A stretch of 48,781 nt of DNA from positions 1-48,781 of the forward strand of contig JAIDEM010000111.1 of the NCBI GenBank assembly GCA_029054825.1. Reading direction: 5' to 3'. The stretch comes from Prevotella sp. Lineage in GTDB: Bacteria; Bacteroidota; Bacteroidia; Bacteroidales; Bacteroidaceae. Below are positions 26,140-33,348 of this stretch, piece by piece. Position numbers and translations under genes: made by a program. The first letter of the stretch is position 1. Each line of letters starts with the position of its first letter. The notes beneath the pieces are model-generated. The model was given only the letters and a program-made list of their open reading frames with translations. It was not told the origin of the DNA and searched no databases.

Positions 26140-29124
26140 TCAGTTTATCTTTACTCTTACAGAGAGTCCATAGTAGAATTTCGGTATATATCCACTGCCA
26201 AACAGCGATGTCTCCAGTCCTGTCTGACTGTTGCGTACCATAGACATGTTGTTGAAAAAGTTATTGGCATAGAACGAAAGGCTGATATTACGACCTATCT
26301 CCTTTGTCACAGAGAAATTGGCAGAACAGTATGAGGATATATCCTGAGGGTTGAAATAATATGATGTGTTGCTCCTCACAATCAGTCCGCATAGCTGCCT
26401 GTAAAGCGCAGGGTCATTGTCGGCAGCGTCTGCCAAGGCCTCTGCAAATGGTATCCGCTCTGAAGGATTCTGCCATGTGGAGTAATACTCAGGATACAAG
26501 GCGACATAGCAGTCTTTCTCCCCATCGTAAGGCGTACCTAAGACGTCTCCGGCAGCATTGAGCAACACAGCATTGCGTCCCTCCGAGAGATTGCGTCTGT
26601 AATTAAGGAAAGTAGCCTCGAGCCTCATGGTCATGACCATCTTCAGCCGTGGGATGCGTGCCGTCAACGTGGTATTCAGGCTGCAGCCCTTGCTCCGTGT
26701 ACCGTTGCTCACACTCGGAGTGCTCACAGATGATGCCGATGTTGTGCCACTGCCGCAGTAATAGCCTATCAAGGGCATAGTACCGCTATCTGCCGCATAA
26801 TCGCCTATGCCGTTCGGGCTACCTGCTATCAGTGTGTTGTCAACGCCTTTATAATGATAATATGAACCGTCCAGACGCAATGTCAGTCCGACGAGATGGC
26901 TGTTGCTCAGCAAAGGCATCTCCGCTATCCATTCCAGACCGTACCGTGTCACCGGCGAACCATTGACATACTGCCTGTTGGCAGTGAAGGTGTTGCGTGT
27001 AGAATAAGGCAACACGACACTTGTGCCGTCGGCGCCAGACGATACTGTCACTACGCCTGTTGCGCCGTCTACGCTATACAGACGGTCGGAAGAGGCTATT
27101 CCGCAGTTCTCCAGAGCCGCCTGCGACGTATAGTTGTATGAGAACGGGGAGTAGATATTGACCATCTGATAAGGGTTGCGCGTATTGTGCAGGAAGAATG
27201 ACAGCCCGAGTCTCACCCTTTTCAGGTCGGCATCCACACCCAGATCCAGCTGGTTTGTGTACTGCCATTTCAGTTCCCTGTTATACAAAGTCTTCGACAC
27301 ATTGGTATAATAGGCATAATACGCCCTGTTGTCGGCCGTGGAACCAGGCGTGAAGACCAGTTTGTCGGAGTAGGCATCTGCTGGGTACAACACCTGGAAT
27401 GACGGCAGTTTCACACTCTTGCCATATCCTGCATGAATCGTCACCGTGCCGTTCTTGCCCTTGAACAGTGTATACCGTGCGCTGACTCTCGGCGAAAGGC
27501 TTGTCACTGTTCCATAGTCAGAGCCGCGGAGCATGGTCATATCGTCGCGCAGACCGGCCGTAACCACAGCACGCCCTATGGTCAGGCGGTCTTCCACGAA
27601 GAGAGCAAGATTGCGCATGGCGGGTAGCAGGCTGTAGTCGTAAGGCCTCCATGTAGGCGCAAGGCTCATATCCTCATAGTAGACACCACGCCCGGCATTG
27701 CGCGAGGTGTTTAGTTCCATACCAACAGTGAACTTATTGACTATCTGCATCTTGCTGTCATCTGCTCCAAGATGTTTAGTCCAGTCGCCTTTCAGCTTTA
27801 GCTGAAGAGAGCGGGGCTTCTGGTCATTATACGAGCGCACATACCAATAGCCCGTCGGACCAAGGATGATATTGCCGTAGGCCGCCGCCTCTGTACGGTA
27901 GTCGGAGGCTATGGCGTAGCCGTTGCTCATGGTATGCAGATAAGCCTGTGACGATGCCGAACTGCTGTTGGTATAGTTTTCCGCCAATTTGTCGGCAGTG
28001 GAGAATCCGGCATGGAGCAACACATTGAACACTCCTGCCCTGCTGCTGTTGCGTAGCCAGTTGATATCCAGATTGGCACGCAACTGATTGTCGCGTACTT
28101 TCCTGTAAGTGTCTTTGAAAGCGTCAGGGTCTGACTCGGAATCATATCCTCCCAATCCTGCCGTTATGCCGGCATTGAGATTCAGTGACGACACGCCGAG
28201 GGTGAATGCCTTGCTGTATGCCGCCATGAGAGTGTTCCTCTTGTATGATGTATATGGCGAGGCTATGTCACTGTAGGAACGGGCATGTTCAAACGAGACA
28301 TTCACGACACCGCCGTTGCCTGCCAGTGCGAAGCCCTTGTTGAGCGCCATCTGCCGTGTGTAAGGATTGGCAGAGACCTCTATTATCCACGGCGAACGGC
28401 CACGTCGTGTGTTCACCTTCACCACACCGTTGGACACATCGCCATACTCAACGCTCGAGATTCCAGATATCACCTCGACACTCTCTATGTTTGAAGCCGA
28501 CAGGCTCCTTGTGGAGGCAGACATCGTCTCGTCCATATTTGCATTATTGTCAAGCCTCATGCCATCGACCTCTATTGCCGTACCGAACGCGGCATTGCCT
28601 CTTTCTCCTGTCCCAGCCCTCAAAGCCAGGCGCGAATCGTCCATCAGTGTGGTGTTTACCGTCTGTCCTCCAGGCAATAATGCCGTGATGTCGCTTAGGT
28701 TAAGCACCTGCGAATGGTCAAGTGTGGTGCGGTCCATAGTGTAGACCGTGGTGTTCGTGGCTGTCCGTTTCTTTGCGGTGACCTCAACATCTGGCAGGCC
28801 GAGGTTGTCTTCTTTAAGTCGGATATTCTTCAGATCGGTGTCTTTCACAAGACTGAAAGTCACGGTCCGGCTCACATATCCAAGGATGTTGACCTCCACA
28901 GTCCGCTGCCCTTCCGGCACATCGGCAATGGAGAATCTGCCATTGTCATCGGCAATGGCCCACAGCTCCATGTTGTGTATCCTCACTGTGGCATACGCCA
29001 AAGGTTTCAACGTGCGGTCGTCGAGCACCGTGCCTGATACGATATAGCCTTTCCCTGCTGCCAAGGCATGTGTCATGGCTGTCAGGAGGAGCAGTATAAG
29101 GAGTCTTGTTCTCATCAGTAACAT
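26140..29124 (-). CDS. TonB-dependent outer membrane receptor with carboxypeptidase-like N-terminal domain
   Basis: Outer membrane transporter driven by TonB. The 994-aa protein has a signal peptide (LLILLLLTAMTHALA), then a carboxypeptidase-regulatory-like domain (residues about 28-105, VSGTVLDDRTLKPLAYATVR), then a plug domain (130-250, with ERGNAAFGTAIEVDGMRLD and ESVEVISGISSVEYGDVSNG). A 22-strand-type barrel follows, ending in YYGLSVRVKIN. No clear FxxG-type siderophore or heme motif stands out. It is first in the operon, with a near-perfect promoter at 29149-29179 and a palindrome next to it. Met4 (29115) is a possible alternative start. Substrate is not predicted by the sequence. Confidence 0.93.
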   Translation of the reverse strand: MLLMRTRLLILLLLTAMTHALAAGKGYIVSGTVLDDRTLKPLAYATVRIHNMELWAIADDNGRFSIADVPEGQRTVEVNILGYVSRTVTFSLVKDTDLKNIRLKEDNLGLPDVEVTAKKRTATNTTVYTMDRTTLDHSQVLNLSDITALLPGGQTVNTTLMDDSRLALRAGTGERGNAAFGTAIEVDGMRLDNNANMDETMSASTRSLSASNIESVEVISGISSVEYGDVSNGVVKVNTRRGRSPWIIEVSANPYTRQMALNKGFALAGNGGVVNVSFEHARSYSDIASPYTSYKRNTLMAAYSKAFTLGVSSLNLNAGITAGLGGYDSESDPDAFKDTYRKVRDNQLRANLDINWLRNSSRAGVFNVLLHAGFSTADKLAENYTNSSSASSQAYLHTMSNGYAIASDYRTEAAAYGNIILGPTGYWYVRSYNDQKPRSLQLKLKGDWTKHLGADDSKMQIVNKFTVGMELNTSRNAGRGVYYEDMSLAPTWRPYDYSLLPAMRNLALFVEDRLTIGRAVVTAGLRDDMTMLRGSDYGTVTSLSPRVSARYTLFKGKNGTVTIHAGYGKSVKLPSFQVLYPADAYSDKLVFTPGSTADNRAYYAYYTNVSKTLYNRELKWQYTNQLDLGVDADLKRVRLGLSFFLHNTRNPYQMVNIYSPFSYNYTSQAALENCGIASSDRLYSVDGATGVVTVSSGADGTSVVLPYSTRNTFTANRQYVNGSPVTRYGLEWIAEMPLLSNSHLVGLTLRLDGSYYHYKGVDNTLIAGSPNGIGDYAADSGTMPLIGYYCGSGTTSASSVSTPSVSNGTRSKGCSLNTTLTARIPRLKMVMTMRLEATFLNYRRNLSEGRNAVLLNAAGDVLGTPYDGEKDCYVALYPEYYSTWQNPSERIPFAEALADAADNDPALYRQLCGLIVRSNTSYYFNPQDISSYCSANFSVTKEIGRNISLSFYANNFFNNMSMVRNSQTGLETSLFGSGYIPKFYYGLSVRVKIN

Positions 29125-29148
29125 TGTCTATAGCATTTTTTCAACCTG

Positions 29149-29179
29149 CAAAATTACTCAAAATACGATTTCCGTCAAA
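29149..29179 (-). promoter_or_regulatory. Promoter of the TonB receptor operon
   Basis: Minus strand: TTTG (29176-29179), 19 bases, TAATTTTG (29149-29156). This fits the Bacteroidetes consensus fully. The inferred start site near 29142 gives a leader of about 20 bases, too short for a riboswitch. Confidence 0.72.
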
Positions 29180-29196
29180 TACCCATATATAGGTAT
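29179..29196. promoter_or_regulatory. Palindrome beside the -33 box of the TonB operon, possible operator
   Basis: ATACCCATATATAGGTAT is an 18-base palindrome broken at one symmetric pair of positions. It touches the -33 TTTG on the upstream side, a position suited to an activator or repressor. No known regulator motif is recognised. Confidence 0.35.
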
Positions 29197-29238
29197 TTAT
29201 ATGGCTGAATACTGTTCTACGGCGGCGTGCGGCCATGC

Positions 29239-29384
29239 GGTTAACGGCAGTTTCTGCCCAGCAGGATGCCTGTATTGAAGTTTCTTTTCCTGAGCCCGTT
29301 TGGTTGTCGGAAAGCAAAACGGCTGTATACTTACGGTCCATTCGGCGTTTCACGCCGTTTCATATGCACCACGGTATGTCCCTA
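29239..29384. repeat. Right copy of the ~140-base direct repeat flanking the envelope locus
   Basis: Diverged direct copy of 16399-16535. It contains small hairpins: GGCAG TTT CTGCC at 29246-29258, CAGG ATG CCTG at 29262-29272, and CCGTTT...AAACGG at 29296-29322. It also has the shared CGGCGTTTCAC. It lies upstream of the TonB promoter, so it is not in that transcript. Confidence 0.65.
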
Positions 29385-29721
29385 CACATTAAGCAATATT
29401 CTGGCTGAAGATTTGTTGGTTATGGAATTTTATGGATAGTACTACCGATATTGACGCAATGTACCCACACTGGAAATATCCAAGAATCCAGATTGTCGAT
29501 GCCAACCGATAATGAATACACTACAACAGCCCGTCACACCTTGCCATAAGTGTCTGGAGATACCGCGGCGGGGCCGTCATATGTGAAACGCATATTGGTG
29601 GTTCAGAGGTTTGGATGTTCTGAAGTTATGTAGCGAATCATCTATACGCATTTCCTGCTAAGCCACAGTTTTGTCATAAGAAAGCAAGGGAGATAAATGT
29701 AACGATGGAGAGGTATAAAAC

Positions 29722-29813
29722 AAAAGGTAACCCTTTGCTGTGTAAAAGGTTACCTTTTATATGGTCAAACGTCACCTTTCACACGGTGAAAGGTGACCCT
29801 TTGAAAATTGCAG
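29722..29813. repeat. Right array of four AAAGGTnACCTTT palindromes, 22-base period
   Basis: Cores begin at 29724, 29746, 29768 and 29790, exactly 22 bases apart, in the same orientation as the left array at 16752. Unit 2 (AAAAGGTTACCTTTT) is a perfect palindrome around one base. Units 3 and 4 give a hairpin with 12-base perfect arms (GTCACCTTTCAC / GTGAAAGGTGAC). Confidence 0.88.
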
Positions 29814-29926
29814 AAACAGCAGCTTCATGAGGAGAAGCCATCATGGAGTGGCGAAGTTCACTGCTTTATTTTATTACATCTTGATATTCTGCATATTACC
29901 CGATATATTCTTTCGCTATAATGGCA

Positions 29927-31000
29927 TCATATCGTGATTTCCCCAGCCAGGGAGCGGCTCATGTGTGAGCGCACGAGAGCCGGGTCGGAGTGACATGCGG
30001 TGAGATGCATAAGCTTCGTCACGGCGGCCTCTATGGTCGAGTCATAGCCTGAGAGGACACCGCTCTGCAGCAGATGGTAGCCTGTATCGTAGCGTCCCAT
30101 CTCCACACGTCCTGCCATACACTGCGAGATGTTCACAACAGTGATACCACGATCGGACACCTCTTTGAGAATGTCCGTGAGCCATGGACGCTGCGGGGCG
30201 TTTCCTGAGCCGTAGCTGCGCATGACAATGCCTTTGAGATTGGGGATATTCAGCAGATGTTCCACTATATTTTCCTGTATTCCCGGGAAGACAGAGAAGA
30301 CGATGACATTGGAATTCATCTCGAAATGAGGGCGCACAGGTTGCGAGAAATCCGGCGTAAGGATATGATGTTTGGCGAAACGGAAGTTGACACCGGCATC
30401 GCAGAGATGGGGATAATTGAACGACTCGAAGGCATTGAACTGGTCGGCGTTCTGCTTCGTGCTGCGGTTTCCGCGCAGGAGATGTCCGCTGAAGTATATG
30501 CAGACTTCGGGAATAGGCGACACGCCCTCGTCTGTGGCGATGGATGCCAGTTCGAGACTTGTTACAAGATTCTCCTTTCCATCTGTCCGCAACTGTCCTA
30601 TAGGTAGCTGCGAACCGGTGAGGATGACCGGTTTGGTAAGGTTTTGCAGCATGAATGAGAGTGCGGAGGCAGTGTATGCCATAGTGTCCGTACCGTGGAG
30701 GATGACAAAACCGTCATACTTGTCGTATCTGTCCATCACGATGTGTACAAGGTCAGCCCACAGTGTGATGTTCATATCACTTGAGTCTATCGGCGTGGCA
30801 AACTGGTATATGTCTACCGCTGCCTCTATCTGCTCGAACTCGGGCAGACGGCTCAGCAGATGGGTGAAGTCCAGCGGTTCAAGTGTGCCTGTCTTGGGAT
30901 TGAGTCCCATGCCTATTGTTCCGCCGGTATATACGAGGAGTACGCGCCCTGTACGTCTGAGCGAGCTGTGCAGCTTCAGTGCCTTTTCTTCCATTTTCAT
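29927..31000 (-). CDS. ansA: Type I (cytoplasmic) L-asparaginase
   Basis: Hydrolyses asparagine to aspartate and ammonia. The 357-aa protein has the two asparaginase catalytic motifs: TGGTIGMG at 25-32 (first Thr nucleophile) and HGTDTMAYT at 102-110. There is no signal peptide, so it is the cytoplasmic type I enzyme. Length is normal for AnsA. It has its own promoter (31081-31112) and a leader hairpin (31025-31058). Downstream lies the repeat-filled gap before the TonB locus; no terminator was recognised. The role in nitrogen and aspartate/fumarate metabolism is family knowledge. Confidence 0.95.
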   Translation of the reverse strand: MKMEEKALKLHSSLRRTGRVLLVYTGGTIGMGLNPKTGTLEPLDFTHLLSRLPEFEQIEAAVDIYQFATPIDSSDMNITLWADLVHIVMDRYDKYDGFVILHGTDTMAYTASALSFMLQNLTKPVILTGSQLPIGQLRTDGKENLVTSLELASIATDEGVSPIPEVCIYFSGHLLRGNRSTKQNADQFNAFESFNYPHLCDAGVNFRFAKHHILTPDFSQPVRPHFEMNSNVIVFSVFPGIQENIVEHLLNIPNLKGIVMRSYGSGNAPQRPWLTDILKEVSDRGITVVNISQCMAGRVEMGRYDTGYHLLQSGVLSGYDSTIEAAVTKLMHLTACHSDPALVRSHMSRSLAGEITI

Positions 31001-31024
31001 CAGATTTTGCAGAGCCTCTTAATG

Positions 31025-31058
31025 ATGACGGCATGCGCATGATACTGCATGCTGTCAT
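31025..31058 (-). promoter_or_regulatory. Hairpin in the predicted ansA leader
   Basis: ATGACGGCATGC (31025-31036) pairs with GCATGCTGTCAT (31047-31058), 12 positions with one wobble-type change, between the predicted start site (about 31074) and the ansA ATG (31000). It could affect transcript stability or initiation. No known riboswitch class is recognised. Confidence 0.45.
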
Positions 31059-31080
31059 GGCAGATGGCTCTATTTCGCTG

Positions 31081-31112
31081 CAAAATTAGCTTATTTTTCC
31101 GAGAAAGCGAAA
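31081..31112 (-). promoter_or_regulatory. Promoter of ansA
   Basis: Minus strand TAATTTTG (31081-31088), with TTTC (31109-31112) 20 bases upstream, one base off TTTG. Confidence 0.55.
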
Positions 31113-31140
31113 GATTATCCCGTATTTTTGGAAAATATAT

Positions 31141-31284
31141 GCGGTTTTACGGTTACATGCGGTTTTACGGTTATACAGTTGGGCGGTTATATGTTTTTAT
31201 AAATAAAGAAATCGACCGTAAACCGCATATAACCGCATAACCGTAAAACCGCATGTAACCGCACTCAACCGCACTCAACCGCAC
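31141..31284. repeat. Inverted CGGTT-word array D, overlapping the 3' end of the neighbouring gene
   Basis: Arms 31151-31174 and 31237-31260 are perfect reverse complements over 24 bases. The right side continues with CCGCACTCAA units past the stop codon (31275-31277) of the membrane protein gene, so its last codons are made from repeat sequence. Confidence 0.9.
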
Positions 31285-31865
31285 GTAAGCTCTTCTATCT
31301 GTGACAGCACGTCATTGACATTGCGCAACATCTTGCGGAACATGTTGATGCCTATGCAGAAGCCGATGATGCCGCCTATCGTGATACCTGACAACATGCT
31401 GTACATGCTCTCCTCATCAGGAGCATAGACACGTATCTCGAAGACAAGCCATGTTATCCACAATACTGACAACGGGATGCTGACGCAGATATAGCGTATC
31501 TCACGCTTCTTGAACCGCGCAAGGCGCATGCTCGCCTCTATCAGGTTGCCAGACATTATATTGTCTGAACTGACAAGGCGCTTGTTGATACATATAAACA
31601 CTATACAGCATAGGAGCCCCAGTTCCGTGGCAAGGACAAACGGCAATGAAAGGGGAAACAGCACGATAAAGTCCAAAGCCATCAGCACCATGGCCACTAC
31701 GCCAAGGGACAACACCCTCCACAGATACCGTTCCACACTGTTGACACGGCTGCTCATGGCCTTCCGCATAAGGCGTTCGTTGATGATTTTCTCCTTGTCG
31801 AGCTTCTTCTTCAACAAGTCTATCTGACACTGGATATCCTCAAATCCTTCTCTATTATTCTCCAT
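31275..31865 (-). CDS. Four-helix membrane protein, partner of the ECF sigma factor
   Basis: Unrecognised 196-aa protein encoded 22 bases after an ECF sigma factor gene. It begins with a charged, probably coiled-coil cytoplasmic region (CQIDLLKKKLDKEKIINERL). Four membrane helices follow, in two pairs (about residues 47-65, 70-92, 124-145, 158-180), then a short charged tail. Position and topology fit a membrane anti-sigma or signal protein, but no zinc-type anti-sigma motif is present. The frame opens at 31895, but the Met at 31865 avoids overlap with the sigma gene. The last codons (TGC GGT TGA) lie in repeat array D, so the natural C-terminus may have been altered. Function is inferred from position only. 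Confidence 0.75.
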   Translation of the reverse strand: MENNREGFEDIQCQIDLLKKKLDKEKIINERLMRKAMSSRVNSVERYLWRVLSLGVVAMVLMALDFIVLFPLSLPFVLATELGLLCCIVFICINKRLVSSDNIMSGNLIEASMRLARFKKREIRYICVSIPLSVLWITWLVFEIRVYAPDEESMYSMLSGITIGGIIGFCIGINMFRKMLRNVNDVLSQIEELTCG

Positions 31866-31887
31866 ATCGTTATATATATATTTGTTA

Positions 31888-32370
31888 TCAATCATTGTCG
31901 TTCATTCTCTTCAGCTCCTCCTTTATCCTTACAAGACGGACGGAGACATTCTTCACGGAGATGCCGACAACGGCACCTATCTCATCGTAAGGAAGCCCTT
32001 CAAGCCACAGCATGACGATGGCGCGGTCAAAGGGTTTCAACCTGTGTATTCTGTCGTGGAGCATCTTTATCTGACGTGAATCCTCATCATGGGTCTCATA
32101 CATATTGACGTCCATGGAGAGACGCACTGTCTTGTCGCGGCGCTTCTTCCTGTCTGCAGAGATGCAGGTATTGAAACTTACACGCCATATCCACGTCCCT
32201 ATCTTGCTCTCCTCGCGGAACGTGCCCATGCCTTTCCACATATTGATGAGAACTTCCTGAAAGAGGCTGTCGGCCTCGTCAGAGTCTTTTGCAAACATAT
32301 AGCACACTGTATATATCGAACTCTTGTGGCGCTTCACTATGTCTGCAAACAGTCGTTCATCCTTTTCCAT
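31888..32370 (-). CDS. ECF-type sigma-70 factor
   Basis: RNA polymerase sigma factor of the extracytoplasmic-function group (160 aa): region 2 (residues about 8-75, with SLFQEVLINMWKG) and region 4 (about 100-155, PYDEIGAVVGISVKNVSVRL), no region 1 or 3. The membrane protein gene follows at once and is the likely regulator. No TonB/FecR-type anti-sigma gene is adjacent, so this is not the usual Bacteroidetes FecI/FecR set. The targets are not visible. The gap before it holds array E. Length and motifs are complete. Confidence 0.93.
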   Translation of the reverse strand: MEKDERLFADIVKRHKSSIYTVCYMFAKDSDEADSLFQEVLINMWKGMGTFREESKIGTWIWRVSFNTCISADRKKRRDKTVRLSMDVNMYETHDEDSRQIKMLHDRIHRLKPFDRAIVMLWLEGLPYDEIGAVVGISVKNVSVRLVRIKEELKRMNDND

Positions 32371-32447
32371 ATATCATCTGATTTGTGTTCACTCTGCCTA
32401 TTAGACGCAGAATGATACTGTAAAACTACATTGGGAAACAAAAAAAA

Positions 32448-32619
32448 CGGTTGTTGGTTTTAGATTTTTGGTTTCCAAGTTGACTACTCCACCATAAACC
32501 ATAATATAACGATACCAAAAACCTAAAACCAACAACCGATAATCATTACACGTTAGGCAAGGGACAAAGACATGCCGATACCAGGAACCTAAAACCGACA
32601 CCCCATAACCATACAACCG
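32448..32619. repeat. Array E upstream of the ECF sigma gene: inverted pair plus a direct copy
   Basis: Left arm 32448-32472 (CGGTTGTTGGTTTTAG...) and right arm 32514-32538 are reverse complements over 25 bases with one mismatch. A further, diverged direct copy of the right arm lies at 32577-32604 (GATACCAGGAACCTAAAACC). Words are GGTTTTAG / GGTTTTTGG, unlike the CGGTTATAC words of arrays B-D. Confidence 0.85.
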
Positions 32620-32623
32620 TCCC

Positions 32624-33295
32624 TCACCTCTTCTTACGCTTGTAACAGTCGGCGTAATTGCATAGTCCGCAGGTGTACGGCAGATAACGGACATCCTTGC
32701 CAAGCCCGATGACACCGCTGACGGACTTTATTGGCATCATCAGGGAAGAGTCGGTAAGGGAGACGTCGCAGGTCTCGCCACGGAAGAGCGGAAACAGCTT
32801 CTGCTGCTCCATGACATGCCAGCCGCAATATCCAGGCGAGAAGCGGTTGGTCCTGTGCCATCCCAACTTGTCTATCTGTGCCTGCAACACATCTTCCATC
32901 TTATCGGCACAACGCTCTACAAGGGCACTGCCGATGGAGTGTGCGAGATAGGCACGGAACATGTCTTCTCCCACACCGTCGGGCATCGTGCTGTCGTGTC
33001 CGGAAGCCCTCTCCATAAAGTCCTGATACTCCTGTCCTGCAGTGCAGATGAAGAAGCAGTAGGCCTCGGCCTTCTTGAGCTGGTGACTTATGATCTTGCC
33101 CACCTCAAAGCCTTCAAAGTCTCTTGTCACGAAAAACGCCATCCGCGGACGCAGCCAATGCCGTATCTCGCCGAGCATGGCATCGACTTCATCCATGACA
33201 GCGGTGTCGGGAAGGTTGTCACCATATCCCATAAGTTCGTAGATATCCTTGATGCGCACATCAAGCTCATCGTATGTCAGTTCTTTTGTTGTCAT
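32624..33295 (-). CDS. Stand-alone MetH activation-domain-like protein
   Basis: Resembles the C-terminal activation domain of B12-dependent methionine synthase (MetH), which binds S-adenosylmethionine and reactivates oxidised cobalamin. The 223-aa protein has only this part: RTNRFSPGYCGWHVMEQQK matches the RxxPGY SAM-binding region, followed by CDVSLTDSSLMMPIKSVSGV. The end, CGLCNYADCYKRKKR, has a CxxCxxxxC cluster that could bind a metal or Fe-S centre and is not in classical MetH. No metH is in the window. It starts 53 bases after hemW and is probably co-transcribed with it. It may reactivate a split MetH or another corrinoid protein; that is inference. Confidence 0.8.
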   Translation of the reverse strand: MTTKELTYDELDVRIKDIYELMGYGDNLPDTAVMDEVDAMLGEIRHWLRPRMAFFVTRDFEGFEVGKIISHQLKKAEAYCFFICTAGQEYQDFMERASGHDSTMPDGVGEDMFRAYLAHSIGSALVERCADKMEDVLQAQIDKLGWHRTNRFSPGYCGWHVMEQQKLFPLFRGETCDVSLTDSSLMMPIKSVSGVIGLGKDVRYLPYTCGLCNYADCYKRKKR

Positions 33296-33348
33296 AAATA
33301 AGCGTGGTGGATTGTCTTTCCCTCATCTCGTGGAAAGAATCCCTGTAG

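Larger units (their letters stand above)
29125..29926. other. ansA / TonB locus gap: promoter, palindrome and right-flank repeats
   Basis: About 800 bases without a supported gene. It holds the TonB-locus promoter and palindrome (29149-29196), the right copy of the 140-base repeat (29239-29384), featureless sequence to about 29715, and the right 22-base-period array (29722-29813). No ansA terminator was recognised. Confidence 0.7.

Noticed and set aside
29239..29350. Chain of small hairpins upstream of the TonB operon, considered as a riboswitch or structured leader
   Set aside because: A full-consensus promoter lies downstream at 29149-29179, so these hairpins are not in the operon transcript. 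They lie in the repeat shared with 16399-16535. No cobalamin or other riboswitch signature was found.
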